A stretch of 64,000 nt of DNA from an uncultured Eubacteriales bacterium (GCA_902775345.1 CACYLW010000017.1:1-64000), one strand, 5' to 3'. Shown: positions 17,390-25,293, counted from the stretch's first letter. Made by a program: numbers and translations. The notes: a model not told the origin generated them from the sequence alone.

Positions 17390-17435
17390 GTCTTTTTCCG
17401 GTCATTCCGGGTCCATTGTTACCCGCACCCTATAA

Positions 17436-18587
17436 TCACTTATTTCCGAGTGTATAGCCGGCTATCTTTTCGACAGCTTCCAGCTTCCTCTGTGCGTTGA
17501 CATCGACATAGTATTTTGCCGTTGTTGTAACGTCCGCATGTCCCATAAGCTTTGAAGTTTCTTCAAGCTGGATCCCTGCTCTGCTGAGGTTTGTACCGAA
17601 AGTATGTCTGAAAGCATGAAACTTATGGTAATCGACACCTATCCTGTCACATGCTCTTTCTATAGCTCTGCGGATATTTCGCTGATAGTAGAAAGTGCCA
17701 TTTGATGTTGTAAAAAGATAGTTTGTCTCATATCCATTCTCTTCCATTTCGGCGAGTTGAATTCTCTTGTGCTCCTCGATCTCTTCAAGAAGAGCCTTGG
17801 AAAGAGGGACGACCCTGTTGCTGCCGGTAGTCTTGGTCTCGGTAATATGGAGCGAATGAAATGCATCATCTTCTATAGGCGCTATTTCAGATAACTGCTT
17901 TGTAACATAAAGCATATTCCCCTGAATGTCGTCGTATGACAATGCCAGTATCTCTCCGAACCTGAGGCCGGTATTAACAGCGAGCAGGATGAGCAGGCGC
18001 ATGGTGGTTCCGATGAACTCGTCAGCTACAGCCTGGATCTCTTCATCCTCCCATACTTCTATATCCTGCCCGGCGGCTGCTCTCTTACGCTTTTTCGGAA
18101 TCTCGATACTTGCGGTGATGTTTCGACACCAGCCGTTCAGCTCGGCGTAACGATAAAAGTGCTTAAGAAAGTTATATGCCGCTCTCAGTGTGGTATAGCA
18201 TGCATCTGATGAGTTGAACAGAATTTGCATATCCATTGCTGTGGTCTGCGAAGGCGGGAGCCCCATAAGCCTGGATGACTGAATTATGGATTCGTAGGCG
18301 GCCAGATATTTGACCTTAGTGGAATTCGCAAAATCAGACGATTTCTTGAATACCTCTTCCTTCCATTGATCGATCATCTCGCCAAGGCATCTTTTGTCTT
18401 CAGATATGCCTTTTGCGCGAAGATCAAGATAGTCCTTGTATTTCTGCTCAGCTTCGCTTTTGCAGCTGCCATAGAATGCTCTTCTGTCGTCTACCCATAT
18501 GCCGTCTTTGTTCAACTTCATGCCGACTTTGCGGTAGATTCTGTAATACGATTTTCCATTGATCACACAATTTGTTTTCTTTGCCAT
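17436..18587 (-). CDS. Tyrosine-type site-specific integrase
   Basis: A 383-residue integrase. An N-terminal arm-binding region (1-60) is followed by a SAM-like core-binding domain (65-160) and the catalytic domain (175-370). The catalytic set is visible: R209 (TGLRFGE), K near 252, H324 and R327 (HAFRHTF), H350 (LMGH) and Y359 or Y360. It catalyses integration and excision at the tRNA-Lys 3' end. It reads toward attL and stops 225 bases from it. A TAGGAGATGATACT context supplies the ribosome site. Confidence 0.95.
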   Translation of the reverse strand: MAKKTNCVINGKSYYRIYRKVGMKLNKDGIWVDDRRAFYGSCKSEAEQKYKDYLDLRAKGISEDKRCLGEMIDQWKEEVFKKSSDFANSTKVKYLAAYESIIQSSRLMGLPPSQTTAMDMQILFNSSDACYTTLRAAYNFLKHFYRYAELNGWCRNITASIEIPKKRKRAAAGQDIEVWEDEEIQAVADEFIGTTMRLLILLAVNTGLRFGEILALSYDDIQGNMLYVTKQLSEIAPIEDDAFHSLHITETKTTGSNRVVPLSKALLEEIEEHKRIQLAEMEENGYETNYLFTTSNGTFYYQRNIRRAIERACDRIGVDYHKFHAFRHTFGTNLSRAGIQLEETSKLMGHADVTTTAKYYVDVNAQRKLEAVEKIAGYTLGNK

Positions 18588-18755
18588 AGTATCATCTCCT
18601 AACTGTAAATAAAAAACGCAGGTACATGTAATTCGTTAGATTCAGATGATACGTAGCGTAGATGTGTTTATGACCACCTCCTCGAAACCAAATTCTGTGA
18701 ATGATTTTATCATCACGGCCGGATCGTTACAAACCCGGATCGTTATGAACTGTGA

Positions 18756-19658
18756 TTATTTATCGAGCATCAACTTGCCTTCTGCTGCCTTTTCTTTTAG
18801 CTGATCAAGATAACTGCTATCTTCAAGCAGTGGTAGGCTTGACATATCCAGTGATGCCAATGTTCGCATCTGATTTACAGCCATTTTTCTAAGCAGAACG
18901 AGCCTTTCAGACTGACTTTTCCCTTGCTCAATGAGGATCGCGTTATAGCTTTCCATGTTGGACAGTACGAGCAGCTGGCTGATAGTGGCGTAATCGCGAA
19001 TGTTTCCTTTGCTGCCCGGGTTCTCATTTCTCCACATACGTGCGGTTTTACCAAACAGAGCCATATTGAGCACATCGGCTTCACTTGCATATGTAAAAGC
19101 TATCTGCTCTGCGGTCAGATCCGCAGGGATGAGATTGTCTTTGATTGCATCTGTATGTATACGGTAATTCAGCTTGCTGATCTCGCGATTTAGGTTCCAT
19201 GATAAAGACAATCGACTGCTCTCGTCGACTTTGAGTCTTCGATAGTCTTTCATAATAAGTAGCTGGAATTCTGATGAGATCCATGTTGCAAAAGACATGG
19301 CGATATCTACATGCGCATAAGTACCGCCGTACCGTCCGGACTTTGAAACCATCCCAATTGCATTTGTTTCACGAATCCACTTCTGCGGACCGAGAGCAAA
19401 AGCGTTTGAGCCAGCCTCACTTCTAAACACCTCGAATTCGAGGTGTTTAAAATCCGGATTGTGCAGTGTTTCCCACAGCCCGAGATACTCTATTACATCA
19501 CGATTTCTCATCCAGTTCTGCAGAACTGCAGTCGGATTATCACTCCTATATCTAGCAATGTCGGTCAATGAAATAAATTCATTTTCGAAATCCGTAGTGT
19601 AGATTCCTATATCGATCCCTTTGGCGTGGATCGTTTCTTTTACTGGCTTTTTAGGCAT
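18756..19658 (-). CDS. KilA-N domain protein
   Basis: A 301-residue protein with a KilA-N DNA-binding domain over the first half (FISLTDIARYRSDNPTAVLQNWMRNRDVIEYLG, then GGTYAHVDIAMSFATWIS) and a helical C-terminal half ending in a leucine-rich segment. KilA-N proteins occur in phages and mobile elements, and many act as DNA-binding regulators or antirepressor-like factors. The ATG at 19658 follows AAAGGA, while the upstream ATG at 19673 has no site. It is transcribed toward the integrase and away from the structured non-coding region. Confidence 0.85.
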   Translation of the reverse strand: MPKKPVKETIHAKGIDIGIYTTDFENEFISLTDIARYRSDNPTAVLQNWMRNRDVIEYLGLWETLHNPDFKHLEFEVFRSEAGSNAFALGPQKWIRETNAIGMVSKSGRYGGTYAHVDIAMSFATWISSEFQLLIMKDYRRLKVDESSRLSLSWNLNREISKLNYRIHTDAIKDNLIPADLTAEQIAFTYASEADVLNMALFGKTARMWRNENPGSKGNIRDYATISQLLVLSNMESYNAILIEQGKSQSERLVLLRKMAVNQMRTLASLDMSSLPLLEDSSYLDQLKEKAAEGKLMLDK

Positions 19659-19702
19659 AAAACATCCTTTCATTACAGTAATGGCAGCAGCAACGATGAG
19701 CT

Positions 19703-19732
19703 GTTGACAAGATTATAGCATCTTCGTATAAT
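19703..19732 (+). promoter_or_regulatory. Consensus sigma-A promoter reading into the structured region
   Basis: TTGACA (19703-19708) and TATAAT (19727-19732) are both perfect, with an 18-base spacer. Transcription would begin near 19739, inside a palindrome, and run through the hairpin-rich region toward the excisionase-like gene. Confidence 0.75.
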
Positions 19733-19736
19733 AAAT

Positions 19737-19791
19737 ACAAACGTTTGTTCGGAAAATATTCCTTTGTTTTTCTTCTTTTATATCCGAACAA
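19737..19791. promoter_or_regulatory. Operator-like palindromes at the promoter start site
   Basis: ACAAACGTTTGT (19737-19748) is a perfect 12-base palindrome at the predicted start site. Overlapping it, TTGTTCGGA (19745-19753) is repeated in inverted form as TCCGAACAA (19783-19791). A dimeric repressor could use either one. Candidates encoded on the element are the KilA-N and XRE proteins. Confidence 0.5.
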
Positions 19792-19860
19792 GCGCCTGTC
19801 TCTGCATATTATGGCACTTGGAAATGCCTGACACAAATATGCAGTTATGTTATTCTGCGG

Positions 19861-20340
19861 CACTTTCTTCGGGAAGTGTCAACAGAAGACTATCTTCAGA
19901 TGACAATTAAATACCACCATTATCAGGTACTTTTTCTGGGATATCGGGAAACCGTGAGCATGCAGGACCGGTGCGCCACGACCCCTTGTTGCAAGGGCGA
20001 GCGATAACACTATGGGTCCAAAAGGAAGGTGGCACCTTCAATGTGCGATGACAGTCCCCGGAGATAATGATACTTCCGTCTTGACATGTTTAAAAATGGG
20101 GCGGCCCGAAGAGATCCTTCGGGAGGCTAGGGGCCTATGAGGGAGAGAGCTCACTCCTGCCTGATAATGTTCCCGGGAAGGAGCCCGGACACCCGGATAA
20201 GGGGAAGCAGCAATACTTATCACTTTTTCCGTTTACAAAAATTGTAGCCGGCTTACATGATCAATTTTGATCCATTATGAACAATCACAGATGGTTTGTC
20301 GTGGAATCAGAACCGGTCATGTAGGCCGGCTTTTTTCGTT
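19861..20340 (+). ncRNA. Candidate structured RNA / leader of the element
   Basis: A run of stems: CACTTTC-TTCG-GGAAGTG (19861-19878); CGG-GAAA-CCG (about 19945-19954); GGACC with GGTCC interleaved with GGTG-CCAC pairing GTGG-CACC (19965-20036), which would be a pseudoknot; CCCTTG/CAAGGG inside it; CCGAAG/CTTCGG (about 20106-20123); and a long stem GCCGGC-TACATGA with TCATGTAGGCCGGC (20247-20332) followed by TTTTTT. A consensus promoter lies upstream at 19703. I do not recognise a named RNA family. It may be a regulatory leader controlling excision and replication genes, or a stand-alone RNA. Confidence 0.5.
20247..20340 (+). terminator. Long-stem terminator or attenuator before the excisionase-like gene
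   Basis: AGCCGGCTTACATGA pairs with TCATGTAGGCCGGCT across a loop of about 55 bases, one G-U pair, and TTTTTT follows. Placed 60 bases before the start codon of the HTH gene, it could stop or attenuate transcription entering the replication-mobilization operon. Confidence 0.55.
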
Positions 20341-20396
20341 TTCAAAATAGCCTGCCTTATCAGCTTTCACTGCGTAAGAGATAAGGAGGTAACCAT

Positions 20397-20645
20397 ATGA
20401 CTTTACGCACTATTAACAAGGCCTACGAGGAACTCAGAGCGAGAGACCCTGAGACGGCAATCACGAGGAATCTGCTGAGGGAGATGGTCAAACAGGGGAT
20501 CATCCCAAGCGCTAAGGCAGGGAACAAGTATCTGGTGGATGTCGATGTAGTCGAGAAGTACTTCATGGACACTACTACCGGTGTGATCCCTGCGGCAGAG
20601 ATCAAATGCAGCAACAGAGGCAGATGGGACAGGGAGGTGAGATAG
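20397..20645 (+). CDS. Excisionase-like helix-turn-helix protein
   Basis: An 82-residue basic protein. NKAYEELRARDPETAITRNLLREMV followed by GIIPSAKAGNKYLVDVDVVEKYF is the winged-helix pattern of MerR-like excisionases (the helix, then the hydrophobic turn IPSxKxGxKYLVD). Such proteins bend DNA near att sites and favour excision, and many also regulate. AAGGAGG precedes the ATG. It starts a co-directional run of genes ending at the relaxase. Confidence 0.8.
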   Translation: MTLRTINKAYEELRARDPETAITRNLLREMVKQGIIPSAKAGNKYLVDVDVVEKYFMDTTTGVIPAAEIKCSNRGRWDREVR

Positions 20646-20647
20646 GC

Positions 20648-20818
20648 ATGGATGAAAAGAAATTGACACCCATAAAAGCGATACGAGCCAAGTGCATCGA
20701 CTGCAGCTGCGGTGAGAAGAAGGAAGTAAGGCTGTGCCCGATAGAATGGTGCCCGCTATGGCCGTACAGGATGGGAAAACGTCCGGCAAGGGATGCAAGC
20801 ATCGATGAGAAAAACTAA
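20648..20818 (+). CDS. Small Cys-rich protein
   Basis: A 56-residue protein with C-x2-C, a single Cys, and a C-x4-C-type arrangement (CIDCSC, CPIEWCPLWPYR). Proteins with this RAKCIDCS...CPIEWCPLWPYR pattern are common next to excisionase genes in Firmicutes elements, and their function is unknown. Zinc binding is plausible. The ATG at 20648 follows a GGGAGGTGA site overlapping the end of the previous gene, so it is translationally linked. Confidence 0.7.
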   Translation: MDEKKLTPIKAIRAKCIDCSCGEKKEVRLCPIEWCPLWPYRMGKRPARDASIDEKN

Positions 20819-20924
20819 GAACAGAAAAGCCTGGATAGCTCGCAGTTTTTTCGAAAACACGCCTCTGAAAAGGCACTTTCTGAAGGGGCACCCAAACAAC
20901 GCAAATAACTATGGAGGTTAGAGA

Positions 20925-21902
20925 ATGGAAGACAATAATTACAGACTTATAAACATGGAAGACGTCGTAGCCGAGGAAGTCGAATGGCTCTGGGAAGGGT
21001 ATATCCCGATAGGCAAGCTTACGATCCTTCAGGGAGACCCGGGAAAGGGAAAGACCATGGCGATGCTCAACCTGATCGCAGCATTCACGACAGGAAGAGG
21101 CATGCTTGAACCGCCGGGGAGCTCGATGATCAGAGAGCCTATCAATGTCATCTACCAGACGGCGGAGGACGGTCTCGCGGATACTGTCAAGCCAAGACTC
21201 GAAGCTGCAGGTGCGGATTGCAGCAGAGTCTCGGTCATCGATGACCGAGATAAGATGCTGAGCATGACAGACGAGAGACTGGTCTGGGCGATCAGAGAAA
21301 CAAAGGCTGGGCTCGTGGTCCTTGACCCACTCCAGGCATATCTCGGAGAAAAAGTGGATATGAACAGAGCCAATGAGGTCAGACCAAGACTGAAGCATCT
21401 TGGAGATATCGCTTATGAAAATAGATGCGGCATGGTACTGGTCGGCCATCTGAATAAGAAGGAGACAGCTAAGCCGGAGTACAAAGGACTTGGGTCAATG
21501 GATTTTACCGCTGCGGCACGCAGCGTGATCCTGTGCGCGGAGTCACCGAGGGACAAAGACCTTAGGGTGCTTGCATCAACAAAGTGTTCACTGACTTATC
21601 CGCCGGATCCGGTAGCATTCCGTCTGAGCAGGGAGAGAGGCTTCGAATGGGAAGGCACCTATAACATCACGGCCGAGGAACTCCTGCAGAGCACAAGCAT
21701 CAAAGGACAGAAGACCATAGAGGCAAAAGAGTTCCTTGCGGCAGAGCTCCCTGCTCCCGGTGAGTATATACCGAGCACGGTGCTGATGGAGAAGGCAAAG
21801 GAGCAGAAGATCGCTGAGAAGACATTGCGCAATGCCATGAAGGATCTTGGGATCGAATCACACAAAGAGGCCGACAGATGGTTAACGGGCTATGCGATCT
21901 AG
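20925..21902 (+). CDS. RepA-like RecA-fold ATPase
   Basis: A 325-residue AAA protein. Walker A is GDPGKGKTMA near residue 38, Walker B is LVVLDPLQAYLG near residue 130, and sensor-type residues follow (VLVGHLNKKE, AARSVILC). The RecA/DnaB-like core resembles RepA helicases of plasmids and mobile elements, with a short winged-helix-like C-terminus (residues about 255-325, EYIPSTVLMEKAKEQKI). It probably unwinds or organises the replication origin during element replication. Inverted iterons lie directly after the gene. An AGGTTAGAG site precedes the ATG. Confidence 0.85.
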   Translation: MEDNNYRLINMEDVVAEEVEWLWEGYIPIGKLTILQGDPGKGKTMAMLNLIAAFTTGRGMLEPPGSSMIREPINVIYQTAEDGLADTVKPRLEAAGADCSRVSVIDDRDKMLSMTDERLVWAIRETKAGLVVLDPLQAYLGEKVDMNRANEVRPRLKHLGDIAYENRCGMVLVGHLNKKETAKPEYKGLGSMDFTAAARSVILCAESPRDKDLRVLASTKCSLTYPPDPVAFRLSRERGFEWEGTYNITAEELLQSTSIKGQKTIEAKEFLAAELPAPGEYIPSTVLMEKAKEQKIAEKTLRNAMKDLGIESHKEADRWLTGYAI

Positions 21903-21914
21903 CGCCAGGAGGAA

Positions 21915-22013
21915 GATGGCAAGATGGCAAGGCGGCAACCTTGCAAAGGATTCTGTCTGCCGTCCATCTTTCCTGAACTATTACAGCATTGCCAAGTTGC
22001 CAAGTTGCCATCT
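21915..22013. repeat. Inverted clusters of 8-base iterons, candidate replication origin
   Basis: Three tandem 8-mers, GATGGCAA, GATGGCAA and GGCGGCAA (21915-21938), are mirrored 51 bases later by TTGCCAAG, TTGCCAAG and TTGCCATC (21990-22013), which on the other strand read GATGGCAA, CTTGGCAA and CTTGGCAA. They start 13 bases after the stop of the RepA-like ATPase. Iterons of this kind bind replication initiators. Confidence 0.55.
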
Positions 22014-22216
22014 TGCTGTCTTGTCGGAGGCATCGGCAGGAGAACACACATCATGACGCACATGAGCACACAGCAGGTGTCATGCAGGAGTACGCAGAGA
22101 GGAGCCATAGAGGAGCATATAGGGAGCATGCGGACAGGAGCAACAGTGACTCCTTCTTCGGGCAGTACAGGAAGTAAGTAAATAAATCACCTTATATAAG
22201 GCCTCGCCGATTGAGA

Positions 22217-22440
22217 GCGAAATACACCCATCGCACAAACCTGACGGTTCGTACTCTGTGTATTTCGCCTCGCAGGGGCGGTGCCGTCTGCAAGTGACGG
22301 CGCAATAACGGCCATGGATTTGTGGATAACCGGAGCAGAACCATGCATAAGTACATGGACAGCTCTAGGAAGGGATATGCTGCCCACGTACTTATACACA
22401 GCCCTGCGGCGAGTCCGGTTACCCACAAGCTCCACGGCCG
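22217..22440. other. Candidate origin of transfer (oriT)
   Basis: The region immediately before the relaxase holds GCGAAATACAC (22217) inverted at 22258-22268, a hairpin GCCGTC/GACGGC (22283-22301), a large imperfect inverted repeat with arms at 22309-22333 and 22415-22440 (CGGCC...GTGG...ACCGG against CCGGT...CCAC...GGCCG), and an inner perfect pair ATAAGTAC/GTACTTAT (22347-22354, 22388-22395). The nested cruciform next to a MobA/L gene is what an oriT looks like. I see no exact nic consensus. Confidence 0.5.
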
Positions 22441-22526
22441 CGACTGCTATCATCCCCGGATCGAATGTTGATAGCGATGAAAAAAACAGAATCTGAAAAA
22501 CAAATGAACTACAAAGGAGAATATTT

Positions 22527-23597
22527 ATGAAACGAGTTAGCTATATACGACATGAAAAACTGCATAACGTTATGGGAAGGATCAGTTATATCAGCAGCGA
22601 GGCAAAACAGGAGCACCTTTATGCGACATACGAGACCCAGCCGAGGGAATACTGGAGAGCGCTTGCGAAAGAAAACCGCGATGACTTTTTCAGATCCGGC
22701 ACTGAAGGCACCTGCATCGAGGCGAGAGAATTCATCATCGCTCTGCCGGAAGTCTATTACAAAGAGGGAATTGATCCGAATGAACTGCTAAGATTTTTTG
22801 TTGAATCCTTCAAAAAGGAATACGGTGTTGAGTGCGTCGCGGCGCTCCATCACAACCATGATAGGACGAATTATCACATCCATCTGATCTATTCAGAGCG
22901 CGAAAAACTGGAAGAACCGATAAAAAAAATCGCATCGCGCAACATGTTTTTCGATCCTGATGGCAGACATCTTAGGACAAAAAAGGAGGCTACTATTGAC
23001 GGAAAACTGATGCCCGGATACACGATGGTGCCGAAGGGCGAAATCTATGAGCAGCATCTTTTCGACAAAAAGAAGTCTATTTTCAAGCAGAAAAGTTTCA
23101 CCGAGCAGGCGAAAAAGTTCTTCACAGACAAGATCAATGAGCCGCTGAGAGAGGACCAGCAACTGCAGATGTTTCCGAAGAACAGTCCATACCTGGCGAC
23201 TAAAAAGATCGGCAAGAACAATCCGAAGGCAAAAGAGATCCGAGATACCAATGTGCTTCGTAAGAGGTGGAATGATCAGGTGGATATCGCAGTCAAGAGA
23301 GGAGCACCGAAAGAAAGTCTCATGACAGCTAAGCATGAACTGATTTCCAAGCCGGCTGCAGAGTCATTACAGGAGTCAGGAGGAAAGAGTGATCCTGAGA
23401 AGTATAACAGCATTCTTATAAGAGCAATCGCAGTTATTACAGAAATGTGCAGACTTCTCAGCGACAGAAATAGGGAGACCTGGGCGGAAGCCTGGGGCAA
23501 GGCTCTTGAAAAACTGACGCAGCTTGCTATTGAAAGGGTTGGTATCAGGATGCACGATCCCGTTAAAGATATCCGAAATAATAGAGATGCAAGATGA
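22527..23597 (+). CDS. MobA/MobL family relaxase
   Basis: A 356-residue mobilization protein. The relaxase metal-binding motif is HDRTNYHIHLIYS with H117 and H119 and nearby H108/H109/H111. The N-terminus has the MobA/L pattern SYIRHEKLHNVMGRISYISSE, with Tyr residues at 6, 21 and 32 as possible nicking residues. The C-terminus is basic and helical. It should nick the oriT and lead DNA into a helper's conjugation channel. It lacks a primase or helicase domain, as is usual in small mobilizable elements. AAAGGAGA precedes the ATG. Confidence 0.9.
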   Translation: MKRVSYIRHEKLHNVMGRISYISSEAKQEHLYATYETQPREYWRALAKENRDDFFRSGTEGTCIEAREFIIALPEVYYKEGIDPNELLRFFVESFKKEYGVECVAALHHNHDRTNYHIHLIYSEREKLEEPIKKIASRNMFFDPDGRHLRTKKEATIDGKLMPGYTMVPKGEIYEQHLFDKKKSIFKQKSFTEQAKKFFTDKINEPLREDQQLQMFPKNSPYLATKKIGKNNPKAKEIRDTNVLRKRWNDQVDIAVKRGAPKESLMTAKHELISKPAAESLQESGGKSDPEKYNSILIRAIAVITEMCRLLSDRNRETWAEAWGKALEKLTQLAIERVGIRMHDPVKDIRNNRDAR

Positions 23598-23630
23598 TCC
23601 GCTGCCGGAATAGCATTTATATAACAACAA

Positions 23631-23650
23631 CGGGGATAGCAATATCCCCG
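23631..23650. terminator. Bidirectional hairpin after the relaxase gene
   Basis: CGGGGATA-GCAA-TATCCCCG is a perfect stem, extended outward by AACAA/TTGTT with short bulges. It sits between the relaxase stop (23597) and the stop of a small minus-strand frame (23675), as expected for convergent genes. Confidence 0.65.
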
Positions 23651-23674
23651 ATATTTGTTAAGATAAAATGCCTT

Positions 23675-23866
23675 TTATATACTGTTATCGATAACGAAGC
23701 TGTCTATGATTCGGTGGATTTGATCCATAGAAAGCTGTCCATTTATAGCGATGAAGGTCCCATCTTTCTCCATGTATACTATAATGCGAGGACTGGTTTG
23801 ATCCCGATATATAACGAGCTCATATTCTCCATAGGTCTCTTTATAATTGTCGTACGAGCATATCAA
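23675..23866 (-). CDS. Possible small protein of unknown function
   Basis: A 63-residue frame with a balanced, soluble composition (for example EYELVIYRDQTSPRIIVYME then KDGTFIAINGQ). It is convergent with the relaxase and ends just before a strong hairpin, which supports it as a gene. The start is weak: a TTG with a poor ribosome site. The overlapping plus-strand frame over the same bases is less protein-like. I recognise no family. Confidence 0.4.
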   Translation of the reverse strand: MICSYDNYKETYGEYELVIYRDQTSPRIIVYMEKDGTFIAINGQLSMDQIHRIIDSFVIDNSI

Positions 23867-23946
23867 TCAGTACTCAAAACCGCCCCTGTACACGCACTTC
23901 TATAAAGGAGACATCTCGCAGAGAAAGATTTTAGAGACTCGACAGA

Positions 23947-24132
23947 ATGATGGCCGACCGCAAGATGTCCCTGAACGAGCTTGCAGAAAAAGTCGGCATC
24001 TCCAACGTCAATCTTTCAAAAATAAAGACCGGTAAGGTAAACGGAGTGCGATTTACCACTCTGGACAGCATTTGCAAAGCGCTGGACTGCCAGCCGGGAG
24101 ACATTCTGGAATATAAAAAAGACGAAGAGTGA
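23947..24132 (+). CDS. XRE family regulator (YozG-like)
   Basis: A 61-residue single-domain helix-turn-helix protein (KMSLNELAEKVGISNVNLSKI, then GVRFTTLDSICKALDCQPGDILEY). It matches the small YozG-type Cro/C1 family almost end to end. Members of that group usually begin about six residues earlier with an ILRLDRMM segment. Here RLDR is readable directly upstream, but a TAG lies before it, so the N-terminus may be slightly shortened. It may regulate the element. Confidence 0.8.
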   Translation: MMADRKMSLNELAEKVGISNVNLSKIKTGKVNGVRFTTLDSICKALDCQPGDILEYKKDEE

Positions 24133-24163
24133 TCCAAATCAAATAAAAGCAATCTGAGAACAC

Positions 24164-24197
24164 AAAAAGACTCTGGGACTTGGCCCGGAGTCTTTTA
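24164..24197. terminator. Bidirectional terminator
   Basis: AAAAGACTC-TGGG and CCC-GAGTCTTTT form a long stem flanked by A and T runs. It separates the XRE gene (plus) from the convergent LysR gene (minus), whose stop overlaps its right arm. Confidence 0.8.
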
Positions 24198-25127
24198 CAT
24201 TTGATTCGATACGATATTCTCATCATAGAACTGCCTGATCGAATCTCTTGAGATCTCAATCATATCTGTTACACATTTCGGATAAGCCCGCTGTCCGGAT
24301 GTGATCAGACATACAGTAACAGAATAATTGAGTCCGTCTATCTCCAATATCTGCAGTTTTTCTCCCAGACTTTTACGTGCCATCGAGCATGTAAAGGTCT
24401 TGGTGCAGAACATCGCTGCGTCAAGAACAACACATAGCTCAGCCTTTTCATTGTAATCGTTTGAGTTTATGATCGTATTGAGCGAAATGTTCTGTTTAGC
24501 CAGAAAACGGTCCAGCTCGTACCCTAAATTGCTTTCCTGCAGATCTCTTATAAAAGGAAGATCCTGATAAGAACGGATATCCACACACTCAGCGTTACCT
24601 GTCCGCTCTACGGCAATGTGCTTAGGAACTGCAATATACAGCTTATCATCAAATAATTGTTCAATATGAAGCCCCTTGATCTGCGGAGGATTTACTCCGA
24701 TCACAAAATCCAGTTTCCCCTCGTACAGCATCTGCATCAGAGATGCTGTCATGCCGCTTACTATGTTAAGGTGGATCTTAGGATGCAACTCATAGAACCT
24801 GCTTATGATTTTTCCTGTGAATATTCCGGTCCTTGAAGATGAGATACCGATCCTGACATCACCTATATTCCCGTGATTGATGTCTGCGATCATGCGGTGA
24901 ACATCAAGCTCCATTACTTTTTTTGTCAAAAGCATATTGTATACAACGGCGCCTGAATCAGTAAGAGTAACTTCCGGCCTTCTGGTGACAAGCTGCGTGT
25001 CGTATTCCGCTTCAAGCCGTTTGATATGATCGCTGAGACCTTGTTGCGACATGAAAATACGCTCTGCAGCACGCGTAAAATTCAGTTCCTCTGCCAATGC
25101 CATAAATGCGATTTCGCTATTTGTCAT
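24195..25127 (-). CDS. LysR family transcriptional regulator
   Basis: A 310-residue LysR-type protein: N-terminal winged helix (AFMALAEELNFTRAAERIFMSQQGLSDHIKRLE) and an effector-binding domain of the periplasmic-binding type (GDVRIGISSSRTG, LDFVIGVNPP). The start at 25127 follows AACGGAGG; the frame stays open upstream but without a ribosome site. It is divergent from an HPr-like gene across 166 bases, the usual position for a regulator of that gene. The effector is unknown. Confidence 0.9.
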   Translation of the reverse strand: MTNSEIAFMALAEELNFTRAAERIFMSQQGLSDHIKRLEAEYDTQLVTRRPEVTLTDSGAVVYNMLLTKKVMELDVHRMIADINHGNIGDVRIGISSSRTGIFTGKIISRFYELHPKIHLNIVSGMTASLMQMLYEGKLDFVIGVNPPQIKGLHIEQLFDDKLYIAVPKHIAVERTGNAECVDIRSYQDLPFIRDLQESNLGYELDRFLAKQNISLNTIINSNDYNEKAELCVVLDAAMFCTKTFTCSMARKSLGEKLQILEIDGLNYSVTVCLITSGQRAYPKCVTDMIEISRDSIRQFYDENIVSNQM

Positions 25128-25293
25128 GCTGCAAACCTCCGTTTTCTTGGTACTGAATAGTATATTTGCATCATTATATAACAAGTAAATGCTTGTTGTA
25201 ATACAAAGATTAACTGTTTCCAATTTGTTATTTGCAGAAGTAATATACTGGCGATCCGGAAAAGGAGTTGTACAAATCATAGGAGGAAACAAC

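Larger units (their letters stand above)
17018..17435. other. Left junction of the integrative element, non-coding
   Basis: About 420 bases with a terminator (17137-17173), the attachment repeat (17175-17211), a hairpin CAGAGATCA/TGATCTCTG (17275-17302) and three GTGATAA units (17351-17389). No gene is supported. Confidence 0.7.
19674..20396. other. Long non-coding regulatory region of the element
   Basis: About 720 bases between the divergent KilA-N gene and the excisionase-like gene. It holds a consensus promoter, nested operators, a chain of hairpins and a terminator-like stem, each listed separately. Coding potential looks poor in all frames. Confidence 0.7.
21903..22526. other. Non-coding replication/transfer origin region
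   Basis: About 620 bases between the ATPase and the relaxase. The left third contains inverted 8-base iterons, and the right half contains several long inverted repeats. Both are described separately. No gene is supported in any frame. Confidence 0.6.

Noticed and set aside
19970-19990. GGTGCGCCACGACCCC as a MobQ-type nic site
   Set aside because: It shares only GTGCGCC with the RSF1010-type consensus, lies 2.5 kb from the relaxase and falls inside the structured RNA candidate.
20403-21449. A 348-codon minus-strand frame across the excisionase-like and ATPase genes
   Set aside because: It crosses two supported plus-strand genes and has no plausible start signals or domains.
23594-23905. A 103-codon plus-strand frame after the relaxase
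   Set aside because: It passes through the perfect terminator hairpin at 23631, and the minus-strand frame there is more protein-like.
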